Source: Streptomyces griseoviridis
GTDB taxonomy: Bacteria; Actinomycetota; Actinomycetes; Streptomycetales; Streptomycetaceae
Direction: 5' to 3'
Assembly (NCBI RefSeq): GCF_005222485.1
Contig: NZ_CP029078.1
Location: 1,364,001 to 1,428,000, forward strand
Length of the DNA: 64,000 nucleotides
This document shows, in pieces, positions 1 to 51,439 of this stretch. The notes under the pieces were generated by a model. That model ran no database searches and was not told the origin of the DNA. It saw only the letters and a program-made list of their open reading frames with translations. A program made the translations under genes and the position numbers. How positions within the stretch are numbered: position 1 is the first letter of the stretch; each line of letters begins with the position of its first letter.

Positions 1-14033
<14,033 letters not shown>

Positions 14034-14043
14034 GTTGGCTCCG

Positions 14044-42618
<28,575 letters not shown>

Positions 42619-42923
42619 CTGGAAGAAGACCGGCGGACGGCTGGTGGTCCGGCGTGGACACCTGGTGTCGGAGGCGGCCTCGTGCGGCCGGGGGTGCCGG
42701 GGTGTCCGGGAGAGAGCGAGCGGCTGGGGGCGGGTCCTGGGCGGTCCGCCGGGTGCGGTGTCTCACGCGGGCGGGGCGCCGTGCCGCGGGCGGGGCACCC
42801 GGGGGCGTCGCTCGGCACGGGGGCGGGCCGGCGTCGCCGGGTCCGCTCCGTCGGGGCACCCGCCGTGGGCGCGTGCCGTGCACACGGTTCCGCAGATCAT
42901 GGGCTCAGTCTGCGACGGTCCTT

Positions 42924-42939
42924 CTTTGGAAATCCCTAG
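42924..42939 (-). promoter_or_regulatory. Candidate PAS-LuxR (PimM/AmphRIV-type) operator upstream of the six-module PKS
   Basis: The minus strand reads CTAGGGATTTCCAAAG. It matches the published PimM-type consensus CTVGGGAWWTCCCBAG, recalled from the literature, at 14 of 16 positions, failing at positions 13 and 14. It sits in a rare AT-richer patch upstream of the PKS. PAS-LuxR activators regulate pimaricin, nystatin and amphotericin clusters; none is encoded in this window. Confidence 0.6.
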
Positions 42940-42979
42940 TGTGTGACGGCGGTCGGCGCCGGGCGGGCGGGGCACGGGG

Positions 42980-43010
42980 AAGGCCCGCGACCGGGTGGGG
43001 TGCGGGCCTT
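42980..43010 (-). terminator. GC hairpin after GDP-mannose dehydratase gene
   Basis: AAGGCCCGC and GCGGGCCTT form a perfect 9-bp stem around a 13-nt loop, 37 nt after the dehydratase stop. There is no T-tract, as is common in Streptomyces terminators. It suggests the dehydratase and the PKS have separate promoters. Confidence 0.55.
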
Positions 43011-43046
43011 CGGGGTGCGGCGGCGGGTGCCGTGGGCGGGTGGCCG

Positions 43047-44081
<1,035 letters not shown>

Positions 44082-44271
44082 CTTCCCTCTTTCCACCGCC
44101 ACGGTGAGGACCGGTCGGGCGGGAGCCCGCACCCGCGGGGCGGACCGATCGGCACTCGGTGCGTGCTGTCACGCTCAGGCCGCGGCCAGAGCGTCGTCCA
44201 CCGCCGGAGCACGAGACGCGTGGCTGCGCTCACGAGCCGTCCTCGTCGCAGTCATGCAAGCACGGGCGAAG

Positions 44272-44287
44272 CTAAGGAATTTGCGAG
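44272..44287 (-). promoter_or_regulatory. Weak candidate PAS-LuxR operator upstream of the dehydratase
   Basis: The minus strand reads CTCGCAAATTCCTTAG and matches CTVGGGAWWTCCCBAG at 13 of 16 positions. Its position about 190 bp upstream of the dehydratase start, in an otherwise GC-rich region, is reasonable for a second target of the same activator. The match is weaker than the site upstream of the PKS. Confidence 0.4.
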
Positions 44288-44313
44288 TCTTCGGCGGCCC
44301 CGCGAAGATTTTT

Positions 44314-44332
44314 TTAAGTTAGGCTTACCTAA
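44314..44332 (+). promoter_or_regulatory. Iron box (DmdR/IdeR/DtxR-type operator)
   Basis: TTAAGTTAGGCTTACCTAA matches the classical iron box TTAGGTTAGGCTAACCTAA at 17 of 19 positions. It lies 66 bp upstream of the siderophore-binding protein start, so iron-loaded DmdR1-type repressor should shut the importer off. Confidence 0.85.
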
Positions 44333-44398
44333 GTAATGCGTTGATCAAGTCGCGCCGGGCGACGGCTTCGTCACGCCCGCGATCCGTAGGGAACAGGT

Positions 44399-45439
44399 AT
44401 GTCTGTACAGCCGAGCCGCTGGTCCCGTCGTCTGCCGGCCGCCGTGGCCGCCGCGTCGCTGCTGGTCCTCACCGCGTGCGGTGCCTCCGACAACGACGCC
44501 GCCGCCCCGGAGAAGAGCGCCGCGGGCGGCGCCTTCCCGGTGACCGTCAAGAGCGCCCTGGGCAGCGCCACCGTCACGAGCGCGCCGCAGCGGATCGTCA
44601 CCCTCGGCCAGGGCTCCGCCGAGACCGCCATCGCCCTGGGCACCACACCCGTCGGCGTCGAGGAGTACGCCTGGGGCAGCGACAAGACCGGCTACCTGCC
44701 CTGGGTGCACGAGGCCGTGAAGAAGGCGGGCGACCCGCTCCCCACCCAGTTCACCGGCGGCGAGGAACTCGACATCGAGGCCATCACCGAGCTGGCCCCC
44801 GACCTGATCCTGGCGCCCTGGTCCGGCATCACGCAGAAGCAGTACGACGTCCTCAAGGACATCGCCCCGACCGTCGCCTACCCCGACAAGGCGTGGAGCA
44901 CCGACTGGGACGAGCAGATCGGCATCATCGCGACGGCCCTCGGCTCGCCCTCGAAGGGCGACGACCTCGTCAGGACCATCAAGAAGCAGCTCGCCGACGC
45001 CGCCGTCACCCGCCCCGGGTACAAGGACGTCACGTTCTCCTACATCTACAACACGGGCCCCGGCACCCTCGGCGTCTTCAACGGCAGCGAGCAGCGCGTC
45101 GAGATGGTCTCCTCGCTCGGCCTGAAGGTCGACCCGGTGTGGAAGACGTTCAAGGAGACGGAGGGCACCGACTCCTCCCTCATCGGCCTGGAGAACGCCG
45201 ACAAGCTCGCCGGCAGCGACCTGCTGTTCACGTTCTACTCGGACGACGCCAACCGGCGCGAGATAGAGGCCCAGCCGCTGTACGCGGCGATGCCCGCGGT
45301 CAAGAAGGGCGCCCTCGTCCACGGCGAGGACAACTCGTTCGTGACGGCGTCCTCGATGCTCAACCCGCTGACCGTGCCGTGGACCATCGAGCGGTACCTG
45401 CCGCTCATCGACGCGGCCGTCGAGAAGGCCGGCAAGTAG
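44399..45439 (+). CDS. Iron-siderophore ABC transporter substrate-binding lipoprotein (FecB/FepB family)
   Basis: 346 residues. The N-terminus has basic residues, a hydrophobic stretch and the lipobox LVLTAC, so the mature protein should be lipid-anchored outside the membrane. The body shows the TroA/FecB-type pattern: PQRIVTLGQGSAETAIALG near residues 63-81, an ELAPDLILAPW segment, and a C-terminal domain ending in a surface helix. Such proteins capture ferric siderophores for FecCD permeases. The start at 44399 is preceded by AGGGAACAGG. It is the first gene of a three-gene operon with two permeases, under a well-conserved iron box. The siderophore cannot be predicted. Confidence 0.92.
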   Translation: MSVQPSRWSRRLPAAVAAASLLVLTACGASDNDAAAPEKSAAGGAFPVTVKSALGSATVTSAPQRIVTLGQGSAETAIALGTTPVGVEEYAWGSDKTGYLPWVHEAVKKAGDPLPTQFTGGEELDIEAITELAPDLILAPWSGITQKQYDVLKDIAPTVAYPDKAWSTDWDEQIGIIATALGSPSKGDDLVRTIKKQLADAAVTRPGYKDVTFSYIYNTGPGTLGVFNGSEQRVEMVSSLGLKVDPVWKTFKETEGTDSSLIGLENADKLAGSDLLFTFYSDDANRREIEAQPLYAAMPAVKKGALVHGEDNSFVTASSMLNPLTVPWTIERYLPLIDAAVEKAGK

Positions 45440-45458
45440 CGGACGCCGGAAGTCACCC

Positions 45459-46511
45459 ATGACCACCACCGACACCGCGCCCGTCCCCCGCACCGCGCCC
45501 GGGGGACGGGCGCCCCGGCGGGTGCGCCGGTGGCCGCTGGCGGCGCTGCTGCCCGCGGCCCTGGCGGCGCTCGCGGCGGTCTGCTTCGCCAGCGTCATGT
45601 ACGGCAGCAAATCCCTGTCCGCGACGGAGGTGTGGGACGCGCTGGGCGGCCACGGCGACGCCTACGCGGTCACCGTCGTCGAGAGCCGCTACCCGCGCAC
45701 CGTCCTCGGGCTGCTCGCGGGCGCCGCGCTGGCCGTCGCGGGCATTCTCATGCAGGCCGTCGCCCGCAACCCGCTCGCCGAACCCGGCCTGCTCGGCATC
45801 AACACCGGGGCGGCGGCAGCCGTCGTCACCGGCACCGCCCTCGGCCTCGCGGGCGACCAGGGCGCCGTCCTGCTGTGGGCGCTGCCCGGCGCGGTGCTGA
45901 CCGGCCTCGCCGTCCATGTGATCGGCACCGCGGGCGGCACCGCGAGCCCGGTGCGGCTGGTGCTCGCGGGCGCCGTCCTGAGTGCCGTCCTCACCGCGTA
46001 CATCCAGGCGCTGACCCTCAGCAGGCCGCAGGTCTTCGACAGTTACCGCTACTGGGTGGTGGGCGCACTCGGCGGGCACTCCATGGCCTCGGCGCTGACC
46101 GTGCTGCCGCTGGTGCTCGGCGGGCTGCTGATCGCGCTCGCGCTCGGGCGCGGCCTCAACGCCCTCGCCCTGGGCGACGATTCGGCCGCGGGGCTCGGCG
46201 CGCGCCCTGGACGGGTCAAGGCCGTCGGGCTCCTCACGGCGACCGTGCTCAGCGCCGCCGCGACCGCCGCCGTCGGCCCGATCGCCTTCGTGGGCCTGGC
46301 CGTTCCGCACCTCGTGCGGGCCGTGGCGGGCGTCGACCGGCGGGCCCAGACGGTGCTCGCCGTCCTCGTCGGACCGACCCTGCTGCTCGCCGCCGATGTC
46401 GCGGGACGGCTGCTGCTGCGCCCGCAGGAGCTGATGGTCGGGGTCGTGACGGCCTTCGTCGGCGCCCCCGCCCTGCTGCTCGCCGTCCGCACCATGAAGG
46501 CCGCCTCATGA
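45459..46511 (+). CDS. FecCD-family iron-siderophore ABC transporter permease
   Basis: 350 residues with about nine to ten hydrophobic segments. Family motifs are clear: SRYPRTVLGLLAGAALAVAG near residues 76-95, then MQAVARNPLAEPGLLGINTG, the FecCD signature for coupling and lining the path, and GPIAFVGLAVPHLVRAVAG near residues 275-293. It forms half of the membrane channel for ferric-siderophore import. It starts 19 bp after the binding-protein stop and its stop overlaps the next gene by 4 bp (ATGA), so the pair is translationally coupled. Confidence 0.93.
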   Translation: MTTTDTAPVPRTAPGGRAPRRVRRWPLAALLPAALAALAAVCFASVMYGSKSLSATEVWDALGGHGDAYAVTVVESRYPRTVLGLLAGAALAVAGILMQAVARNPLAEPGLLGINTGAAAAVVTGTALGLAGDQGAVLLWALPGAVLTGLAVHVIGTAGGTASPVRLVLAGAVLSAVLTAYIQALTLSRPQVFDSYRYWVVGALGGHSMASALTVLPLVLGGLLIALALGRGLNALALGDDSAAGLGARPGRVKAVGLLTATVLSAAATAAVGPIAFVGLAVPHLVRAVAGVDRRAQTVLAVLVGPTLLLAADVAGRLLLRPQELMVGVVTAFVGAPALLLAVRTMKAAS

Positions 46512-47563
46512 CGACCACGCACCGCGCCGCACCCCGCACCCGGGTCGTCAGGATCGGCTCCGCGGTCACCCTGCTGACCCGCCCCCGGGTGCTGTGGACC
46601 GGCGCCGCCCTCGGCCTGCTGACGCTCGCCGTCTGCGTCGCCACCCTCACCACCGGACGGCTCGGCATCGCCCTGGCCGACCTGCCTGACGCGCTGTCGG
46701 GCGGCGCCACCGGGGTGGACGCGTTCGTCCTCGACCGGCTGCGCGGGCCGCGCCTGACGGTCGCGGTCGCCGCCGGGGCCGCGCTCGGCGTGTCGGGCGC
46801 CCTCTTCCAGAGCGTGACCCGCAACCCCCTCGGCAGCCCGGACGTGATCGGGGTGGGCCCCGGCGCGGGCGCGGGCGCCGCGCTCGTCGCGCTGTTCCTG
46901 CCGGCCGGCGTCCCCGTGGTCCTGGGCGCGCTGGCCGGCGCCTGCGCGGCCGTCCTGCTGGTGTACGTCTCGACCGGCACCGGGTTCCGCAACCCGGGAC
47001 GCCTGGTGGTCGCGGGCATCGCGGTCGCGGCCATGGCCACCGCGCTCACCCAGTACGTCGTCTACGCCGTCGAACGCGACCAGGCGACCGTCCTCAGCGC
47101 CTACCTCAACGGCAGCCTCACCGCGCGCTCCTGGGACGACGCGCTGGTGATCTGGCTGGTGCTCCTCGTGACCGCCCCGGCCGCCGTGCTGCTGGCCAGG
47201 CCGCTGGCCCTGAGCGAGATGGGCGACACGGCGGCGGAGGCCCTCGGGGTCAGCCCGCGCCGGACAAGGGGCCGGGCGGTCCTGCTCTCCGTGGTCCTCT
47301 CGGCGGGCGCGGTCGCCGCCGCGGGCCCGGTCGCGTTCATCGCCCTGACGGCGCCGCAGATCGCCCGCCGTCTGACCGGCGCCACCGGCCCGCACCTGGC
47401 GCTGTCCGCGCTCACCGGCGCCCTGCTGCTGCCCCTCGCCGACCTGGCCGCGCAGCGCTCCCCCTACCTGTCCGACCTGCCCGTGGGCATCTGGACCCTG
47501 GGCATCGGCGGCCTCTACCTGGGGAGTCTGCTGGTGCGCGAGTGGCGCAAGGGGGCCCTGTGA
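46508..47563 (+). CDS. FecCD-family iron-siderophore ABC transporter permease
   Basis: 351 residues starting at the ATG that overlaps the preceding stop. It shows the same fold and motifs as its neighbour: RLRGPRLTVAVAAGAALGVSG, QSVTRNPLGSPDVIGV and AGPVAFIALTAPQIARRL. A longer open frame extends upstream to 45530 but lies inside the previous gene. With its neighbour it should form a heterodimeric channel. No ATP-binding subunit follows: the next gene is convergent, so an ATPase must come from elsewhere in the genome. Confidence 0.93.
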   Translation: MTTTHRAAPRTRVVRIGSAVTLLTRPRVLWTGAALGLLTLAVCVATLTTGRLGIALADLPDALSGGATGVDAFVLDRLRGPRLTVAVAAGAALGVSGALFQSVTRNPLGSPDVIGVGPGAGAGAALVALFLPAGVPVVLGALAGACAAVLLVYVSTGTGFRNPGRLVVAGIAVAAMATALTQYVVYAVERDQATVLSAYLNGSLTARSWDDALVIWLVLLVTAPAAVLLARPLALSEMGDTAAEALGVSPRRTRGRAVLLSVVLSAGAVAAAGPVAFIALTAPQIARRLTGATGPHLALSALTGALLLPLADLAAQRSPYLSDLPVGIWTLGIGGLYLGSLLVREWRKGAL

Positions 47564-47575
47564 CCCGTGCGGGCC

Positions 47576-47607
47576 CGCCCGCCTCTGCCGGTCCGGGGAG
47601 GCGGGCG
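47576..47607. terminator. Bidirectional GC hairpin between convergent permease and SulP genes
   Basis: CGCCCGCCTC and GAGGCGGGCG form a perfect 10-bp stem with a 12-nt loop, 13 bp after the permease stop and 12 bp from the stop of the convergent SulP gene. No T-tract is present. Confidence 0.6.
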
Positions 47608-47618
47608 CCCGGCCGGGG

Positions 47619-49124
47619 TCACCGACGGGCAGGCACCGCGTCGCTCAGCCGCTCGTGCAGCCGGGCGCTCGCCTCGTTCAGACCGGTGATCTCGACGCTC
47701 TTGCCGCGCCGCGCGTACCGCTCCCCCACCGCGTCGAGGGCGGCCACGGACGAGGCGTCCCAGACATGGGCGGCGGATAGGTCGACGACGACCCGGTCCG
47801 GGTCGCCCGCGTAGTCGAACCGGGCGGCCAGATCGTTCGCGGAGGCGAAGAAAAGCTCGCCGACCACCCGGTAGACGACCGTGCCGCCGTCCGGGTCGAC
47901 GACGGAGGTGACCCGGGCGACCGTGGCGACCCGGCGGGCGAAGACGGCCATGGCGGTGAGCGAGCCGACGACGACACCGACGGCCAGGTTGTGGGTGGCG
48001 ACCACGCACACCACCGTCACGGCCATGACGGCGATCTCCCCCGCGGGCAGGCGCCGCAGCGTCCTCGGCGCGATCGAGTGCCAGTCGAACGTCGCGAACG
48101 ACACCATCACCATCACCGCGACCAGCGCCGCCATCGGGATGTCCGAGACGACCGGCCCGAAGACCACGCACAGCACCATCAGGAACGCCCCCGCCAGGAA
48201 CGTCGACAGCCGGGTGCGGGCGCCCGACACCTTCACGTTGATCATCGTCTGGCCGATCATGGCGCAGCCGCCCATCCCGCCGAAGAACCCGGTGACGATG
48301 TTGGCGACGCCCTGCCCGACGGACTCCCTGGTCTTCGACGACCGGGTGTCGGTGAGGTCGTCGACCAGCTGCGCCGTCATCAGCGACTCCATCAGCCCGA
48401 CCAGCGCCATCGCCAGCGCGTACGGGGCGATCGTGGTCAGGGTGTCCAGGGTGAACGGCACGTCCGGCAGACCGGGCGTCGGCAGCGCGGACGGCAGGTC
48501 GCCCTTGTCACCGACGGTCGGCACGGCGATCCCGGCCGCCAGCGTGACGACGGTGAGCACCACGATCGACACCAGCGGCGCGGGCACCACCGAGGTGAGC
48601 CTCGGGAAGAACACCATCAGCGCGAGACCGGCCGCGAGCAACGGGTAGACCGGCCACGGGACATGGGTCAGCTCGGGCAGCTGCGCCATGAAGATGAGGA
48701 TGGCCAGGGAGTTGACGAAGCCGACCATCACCGCGCGCGGCACGAACCGCATCAGCCTCGCCACGCCCAGCGCGCCCAGGACGATCTGCAGGACACCGGC
48801 CAGGATCACGGTCGCGACCAGGTACCCGAAGCCGTGCTCCCGGTTCACGGGCGCGATCACCAGGGCGACGGCGCCGGTGGCGGCGGAGATCATCGCCCGG
48901 CGTCCGCCGACGATCGCGATGGTGACGGCCATGGTGAAGGAGGCGAACAGGCCGATCGCGGGGTCGACGCCGGCGATGACGGAGAACGAGATCGCCTCCG
49001 GGATCAGCGCGAGCGCGACCACCAGACCGGCCAGCACCTCGGTGCGCCAGACGGCCGGATCACGCAGCCAGTCGGGGGCCGACCCGCGCAGCCGGGCGAC
49101 GGGGGAGAGAGCGGGGAAGGACAA
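47619..49124 (-). CDS. SulP-family anion transporter with C-terminal STAS domain
   Basis: About 501 residues from the start used here. The membrane part begins with the SulP signature region (VLAGLVVALALIPEAISFS) and has roughly ten to twelve hydrophobic segments, including FVNSLAILIFMAQLPEL and the conserved loop GGCAMIGQTMINVKVSG. The last ~110 residues form a STAS domain (VVVDLSAAHVWDASSVAALD). The family moves sulfate, bicarbonate or related anions; the substrate cannot be read. The open frame extends to a GTG at 49283, but that extension is Pro/Arg/Ser-rich and lacks a ribosome site. I prefer the TTG at 49124, though the start is uncertain. The divergent MerR gene and shared palindrome suggest MerR-type control. 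Confidence 0.88.
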   Translation of the reverse strand: MSFPALSPVARLRGSAPDWLRDPAVWRTEVLAGLVVALALIPEAISFSVIAGVDPAIGLFASFTMAVTIAIVGGRRAMISAATGAVALVIAPVNREHGFGYLVATVILAGVLQIVLGALGVARLMRFVPRAVMVGFVNSLAILIFMAQLPELTHVPWPVYPLLAAGLALMVFFPRLTSVVPAPLVSIVVLTVVTLAAGIAVPTVGDKGDLPSALPTPGLPDVPFTLDTLTTIAPYALAMALVGLMESLMTAQLVDDLTDTRSSKTRESVGQGVANIVTGFFGGMGGCAMIGQTMINVKVSGARTRLSTFLAGAFLMVLCVVFGPVVSDIPMAALVAVMVMVSFATFDWHSIAPRTLRRLPAGEIAVMAVTVVCVVATHNLAVGVVVGSLTAMAVFARRVATVARVTSVVDPDGGTVVYRVVGELFFASANDLAARFDYAGDPDRVVVDLSAAHVWDASSVAALDAVGERYARRGKSVEITGLNEASARLHERLSDAVPARR

Positions 49125-49314
49125 CGGAACGGCTACCTGTTCATGGTCGGGCGGGCCCCAGGGGCGGGGCGGGCGCGGAGGACCGCACGCGGGAACGGGG
49201 CAAGGACCGCGCGAGGGAGGGGAGGAAGCGGCACGGGACCGGGGCCGCGGAGACCTCGCCGGGGGCGGCGTCGGCCCCGGCACGGCGGCGGGCGGCGGCC
49301 CGCGACGCCGTCAA

Positions 49315-49338
49315 CCCTACCCTAACGTTAGGGTAGGG
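49315..49338. promoter_or_regulatory. Perfect 24-bp palindrome between SulP and MerR genes
   Basis: CCCTACCCTAACGTTAGGGT followed by AGGG is exactly self-complementary over 24 bp. MerR-family proteins bind such dyads between the -35 and -10 elements. On the plus strand TAGGGAT at 49334-49340 could serve as a -10. It is probably the operator for the adjacent MerR protein, controlling itself and/or SulP. Confidence 0.75.
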
Positions 49339-49402
49339 ATCGGCGGGCCGGGCGGCACCTGGTCCCGGCCCCGCCCGCAGCGAGAGAGGCCGGGACAGGC
49401 AC

Positions 49403-49819
49403 GTGGACGGCAAGCACATGCAGATCGGCGAGGTCGCCGCGCGGACCGAGCTGTCCCTGCGGACCATCCGGCACTACGAGGAGGCCGGCCTGGTGGTCCC
49501 CTCCGCGCGCTCGCAGGGCGGCTTCCGCCTCTACACCGAGGCCGACGTGGCCCGCCTGATGATCATCCGCAGGATGAAGCCGCTGGGGTTCACACTGGAC
49601 GAGATGCGCTCCCTGCTGGAGACCACCGACCGGCTCGACGCGGGCGGTACCACACCCGGGGAACAGGCCGAACTCGTCGCGCGGCTGCGGGACTTCGAGG
49701 CCGCCGCCAAGCAGCGGGTGGCTGACCTGCGGGTGCGACTGGCGCGGGCCGAGGAGTTCGCGGCCCGACTGAGCGCACGCCTCCCCGGCCCGGCCGACGA
49801 AGATCCCAGGGACGGCTAG
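49403..49819 (+). CDS. MerR-family transcriptional regulator
   Basis: 138 residues from the GTG at 49403, or 133 from the ATG at 49418 which begins the conserved MQIGEVAART. The N-terminal winged helix-turn-helix is typical (LSLRTIRHYEEAGLVVPS, then GGFRLYTEADVARL). A dimerisation coiled coil follows, and a short C-terminal tail without an obvious metal-binding cysteine pair, so the signal is probably not a thiophilic metal. It is divergent from the SulP transporter over a perfect palindrome, which suggests that transporter is its target. Its stop codon overlaps the stop of the convergent hydrolase gene within CTAG. Confidence 0.9.
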   Translation: MDGKHMQIGEVAARTELSLRTIRHYEEAGLVVPSARSQGGFRLYTEADVARLMIIRRMKPLGFTLDEMRSLLETTDRLDAGGTTPGEQAELVARLRDFEAAAKQRVADLRVRLARAEEFAARLSARLPGPADEDPRDG

Positions 49820-51231
49820 AGCGAGAACCGCTCCCTCGCCAGCAGCGGACGGACCCGGCCCGCGAACCCGCCGCCGCGGAACGGGCCCTGGAGCAGTCCT
49901 GGGCGCAGCCGCTGGGCCAGCGCCGCCGTGATCATGCCCTGGTCCAGCGCCAGGACGACATCGCTGACCCGGCCCGTGGTGACGTCCACCGAGTCGCGGA
50001 AGCCGTAGCGGTCGTCGTAGGCGCCGAAGGCGCGGTCGAGTCCGCGCAGATTGGCCAGCGCCTCGGCCGGGGCCTGCGGCAGGGCGAGGAAGGAGGCGTG
50101 CGGGGTGACCACGCCGAGCGAGTGGTAGCCGTCCTCCTGCATGCCGATGCCGTCGACGCCGTACTCGCGGTAGCCGCCGTCCGGGACCGAGGCCGGGGAG
50201 AAACCCCAGAAGCCGTACCCCTCCTCGGCGACTCCGTGCTCGATCTGGCTGCGGACGTACCGCCGGTGCGTGGTGCCCCAGGAGCCCGGCGACCAGGTGC
50301 TCTCCGGCACGAACAGCGGCACCATCAGCGCCTCGAACATCGAACCGCCCCAGGTGGGCACGAGCTTGCGGCCGCGGTAGGTGTAGTGCCCCTCCCAGAC
50401 CCGCACCCCGTCGATCGTCACGTACCCGCCCCCCGGCTCCTGCTCCTGGCCCATGCCGGGCAGCAGGGTGCGCAGCAGGTGCCAGTAGTGCTCGGCGGGC
50501 AGCGAACCGTCCGCGATGCCGAGGTAACTGGCCATCCGGGGCTCGGTGTTGAGGGCACCGTAGTGATGGGCGGTGGGCTCGCCCCGGCCCGGCTTGTCCG
50601 GCCAGTAGCCGCCCCTGAGCTGCCCGGGTCCCGCGACCGGGTCGGCCGGGTCGTAGGGCGTGTAGAAGTAGGACCAGTCGGCGTCGGCGAGCAGCGCCGC
50701 GATCCTGGGCCGCAGCAGGGGATCGGCGTCGGCGGCGATCCGCAACCCGGTCACCAGCCACGCGTTGTCGACGGTGGACAGGAACGGGCGCACCGGGTCG
50801 CCGGTCTCGGGCCACGCCGTGAGGAGTGAACCGTCGTGCGCGTCGTACCAGTTGAACCAGAACCCGTGGGCGCGCTCCAGCCGTTCGACGGCGGCGACCG
50901 CGCGGCTGAGCGCGCGGTGCATGGCCGTCCCCGAGATGACCCCGAGACCGGCCGCGGCGACCGTGGACCAGAGGCCGCAGCCGATGTTGGTGGGCGAGGT
51001 CTGGGTGGACGGCACCGGCGTGCCGCCGCTGACGTCGATCTTGTCGGTGGCCAGGCCGAGTTCGGTCGTCATGGCCTGCATCGAGCGGTGGGTGGCGGCG
51101 AACCAGGCCCGCAGCAGGCGCTGTTCGGCCTCGGGCCGCGGAGCGGACGCGGCGGCGGCCGGGAGGGAGGTGGCGGCGGTGAGCGCGGCGGCGGTGGCGG
51201 TGGTCGCGGTCAGAAAGCTACGACGGTTCAT
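49816..51231 (-). CDS. Tat-exported glycoamylase-like (DUF3131/PF10091-type) glycoside hydrolase
   Basis: 471 residues starting at MNRRSFLTATTATAAALTA, a twin-arginine signal with an AxA-type cleavage region near residue 28; AGGAG lies 10 nt upstream. A longer frame to 51324 adds an unlikely leader. The mature part has the pattern I associate with the 'glycoamylase' family: STVDNAWLVTGLRIAA, FNWYDAHDG, TWGGSMFEALMVP, YGFWGFSPA, VTPHASFLALPQAP and DQGMITAALA. This fold includes GH144 endo-beta-1,2-glucanases. Lying beside a GH1 beta-glucosidase and a sugar ABC importer, it probably cleaves an extracellular beta-glucan; exact linkage is inference. Its stop overlaps that of the convergent MerR gene. 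Confidence 0.82.
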   Translation of the reverse strand: MNRRSFLTATTATAAALTAATSLPAAAASAPRPEAEQRLLRAWFAATHRSMQAMTTELGLATDKIDVSGGTPVPSTQTSPTNIGCGLWSTVAAAGLGVISGTAMHRALSRAVAAVERLERAHGFWFNWYDAHDGSLLTAWPETGDPVRPFLSTVDNAWLVTGLRIAADADPLLRPRIAALLADADWSYFYTPYDPADPVAGPGQLRGGYWPDKPGRGEPTAHHYGALNTEPRMASYLGIADGSLPAEHYWHLLRTLLPGMGQEQEPGGGYVTIDGVRVWEGHYTYRGRKLVPTWGGSMFEALMVPLFVPESTWSPGSWGTTHRRYVRSQIEHGVAEEGYGFWGFSPASVPDGGYREYGVDGIGMQEDGYHSLGVVTPHASFLALPQAPAEALANLRGLDRAFGAYDDRYGFRDSVDVTTGRVSDVVLALDQGMITAALAQRLRPGLLQGPFRGGGFAGRVRPLLARERFSL

Positions 51232-51304
51232 ACGGTGCGGACTCCTGCGCGAGGGGGCGGACGGGAGGTGCGGGTGCCGTGATGGGTGGTGCCGTAGTGC
51301 GGTG

Positions 51305-51325
51305 GGGCAACGGGCAACGGGCAAC
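51305..51325. repeat. Three tandem GGGCAAC units
   Basis: Three exact 7-bp copies lie in the gap between the glycoamylase-like gene and the GH1 gene. No function is evident. Confidence 0.7.
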
Positions 51326-51363
51326 GGGGGGCCGCGGGGTTGCGCGGACGCCGGGGGACGGTG

Positions 51364-51402
51364 GCGGGAGCCGACCGGGGTCAGGGACCGGCCGGCTCCC
51401 GC
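51364..51402 (-). terminator. GC hairpin downstream of GH1 gene
   Basis: GCGGGAGCCG and CGGCTCCCGC form a perfect 10-bp stem with a 19-nt loop, 37 nt after the GH1 stop. It may end or attenuate transcription before the glycoamylase-like gene. Confidence 0.55.
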
Positions 51403-51439
51403 GGTCTGGTGAGGACCGGGCGGCAGCCCTCGTGGGAGG

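Larger units (their letters stand above)
42619..43046. other. Intergenic region, dehydratase to PKS (promoter-bearing)
   Basis: This 428-bp gene-free stretch holds, in minus-strand order, a 9-bp GC hairpin after the dehydratase stop, a 16-bp sequence resembling the PAS-LuxR operator, and a possible -10 element CATGAT (42901 to 42896) about 22 nt past that operator. The remaining ~280 bp leader up to the PKS start shows no other element I can name. Confidence 0.5.
44082..44398. other. Divergent intergenic region between polyene and iron-uptake genes
   Basis: 317 bp separate the dehydratase (minus) from the siderophore-binding protein (plus). It contains a weak PAS-LuxR-like box and a strong iron box only 26 bp apart in an AT-rich patch at 44272-44340. 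The remaining ~190 bp on the dehydratase side show no element I recognise. Confidence 0.5.

Noticed and set aside
47600..49283. SulP start at the GTG 49283
   Set aside because: The extra ~53 residues are Pro/Arg/Ser-rich and lack a ribosome site; the start used is TTG at 49124, though not proven.
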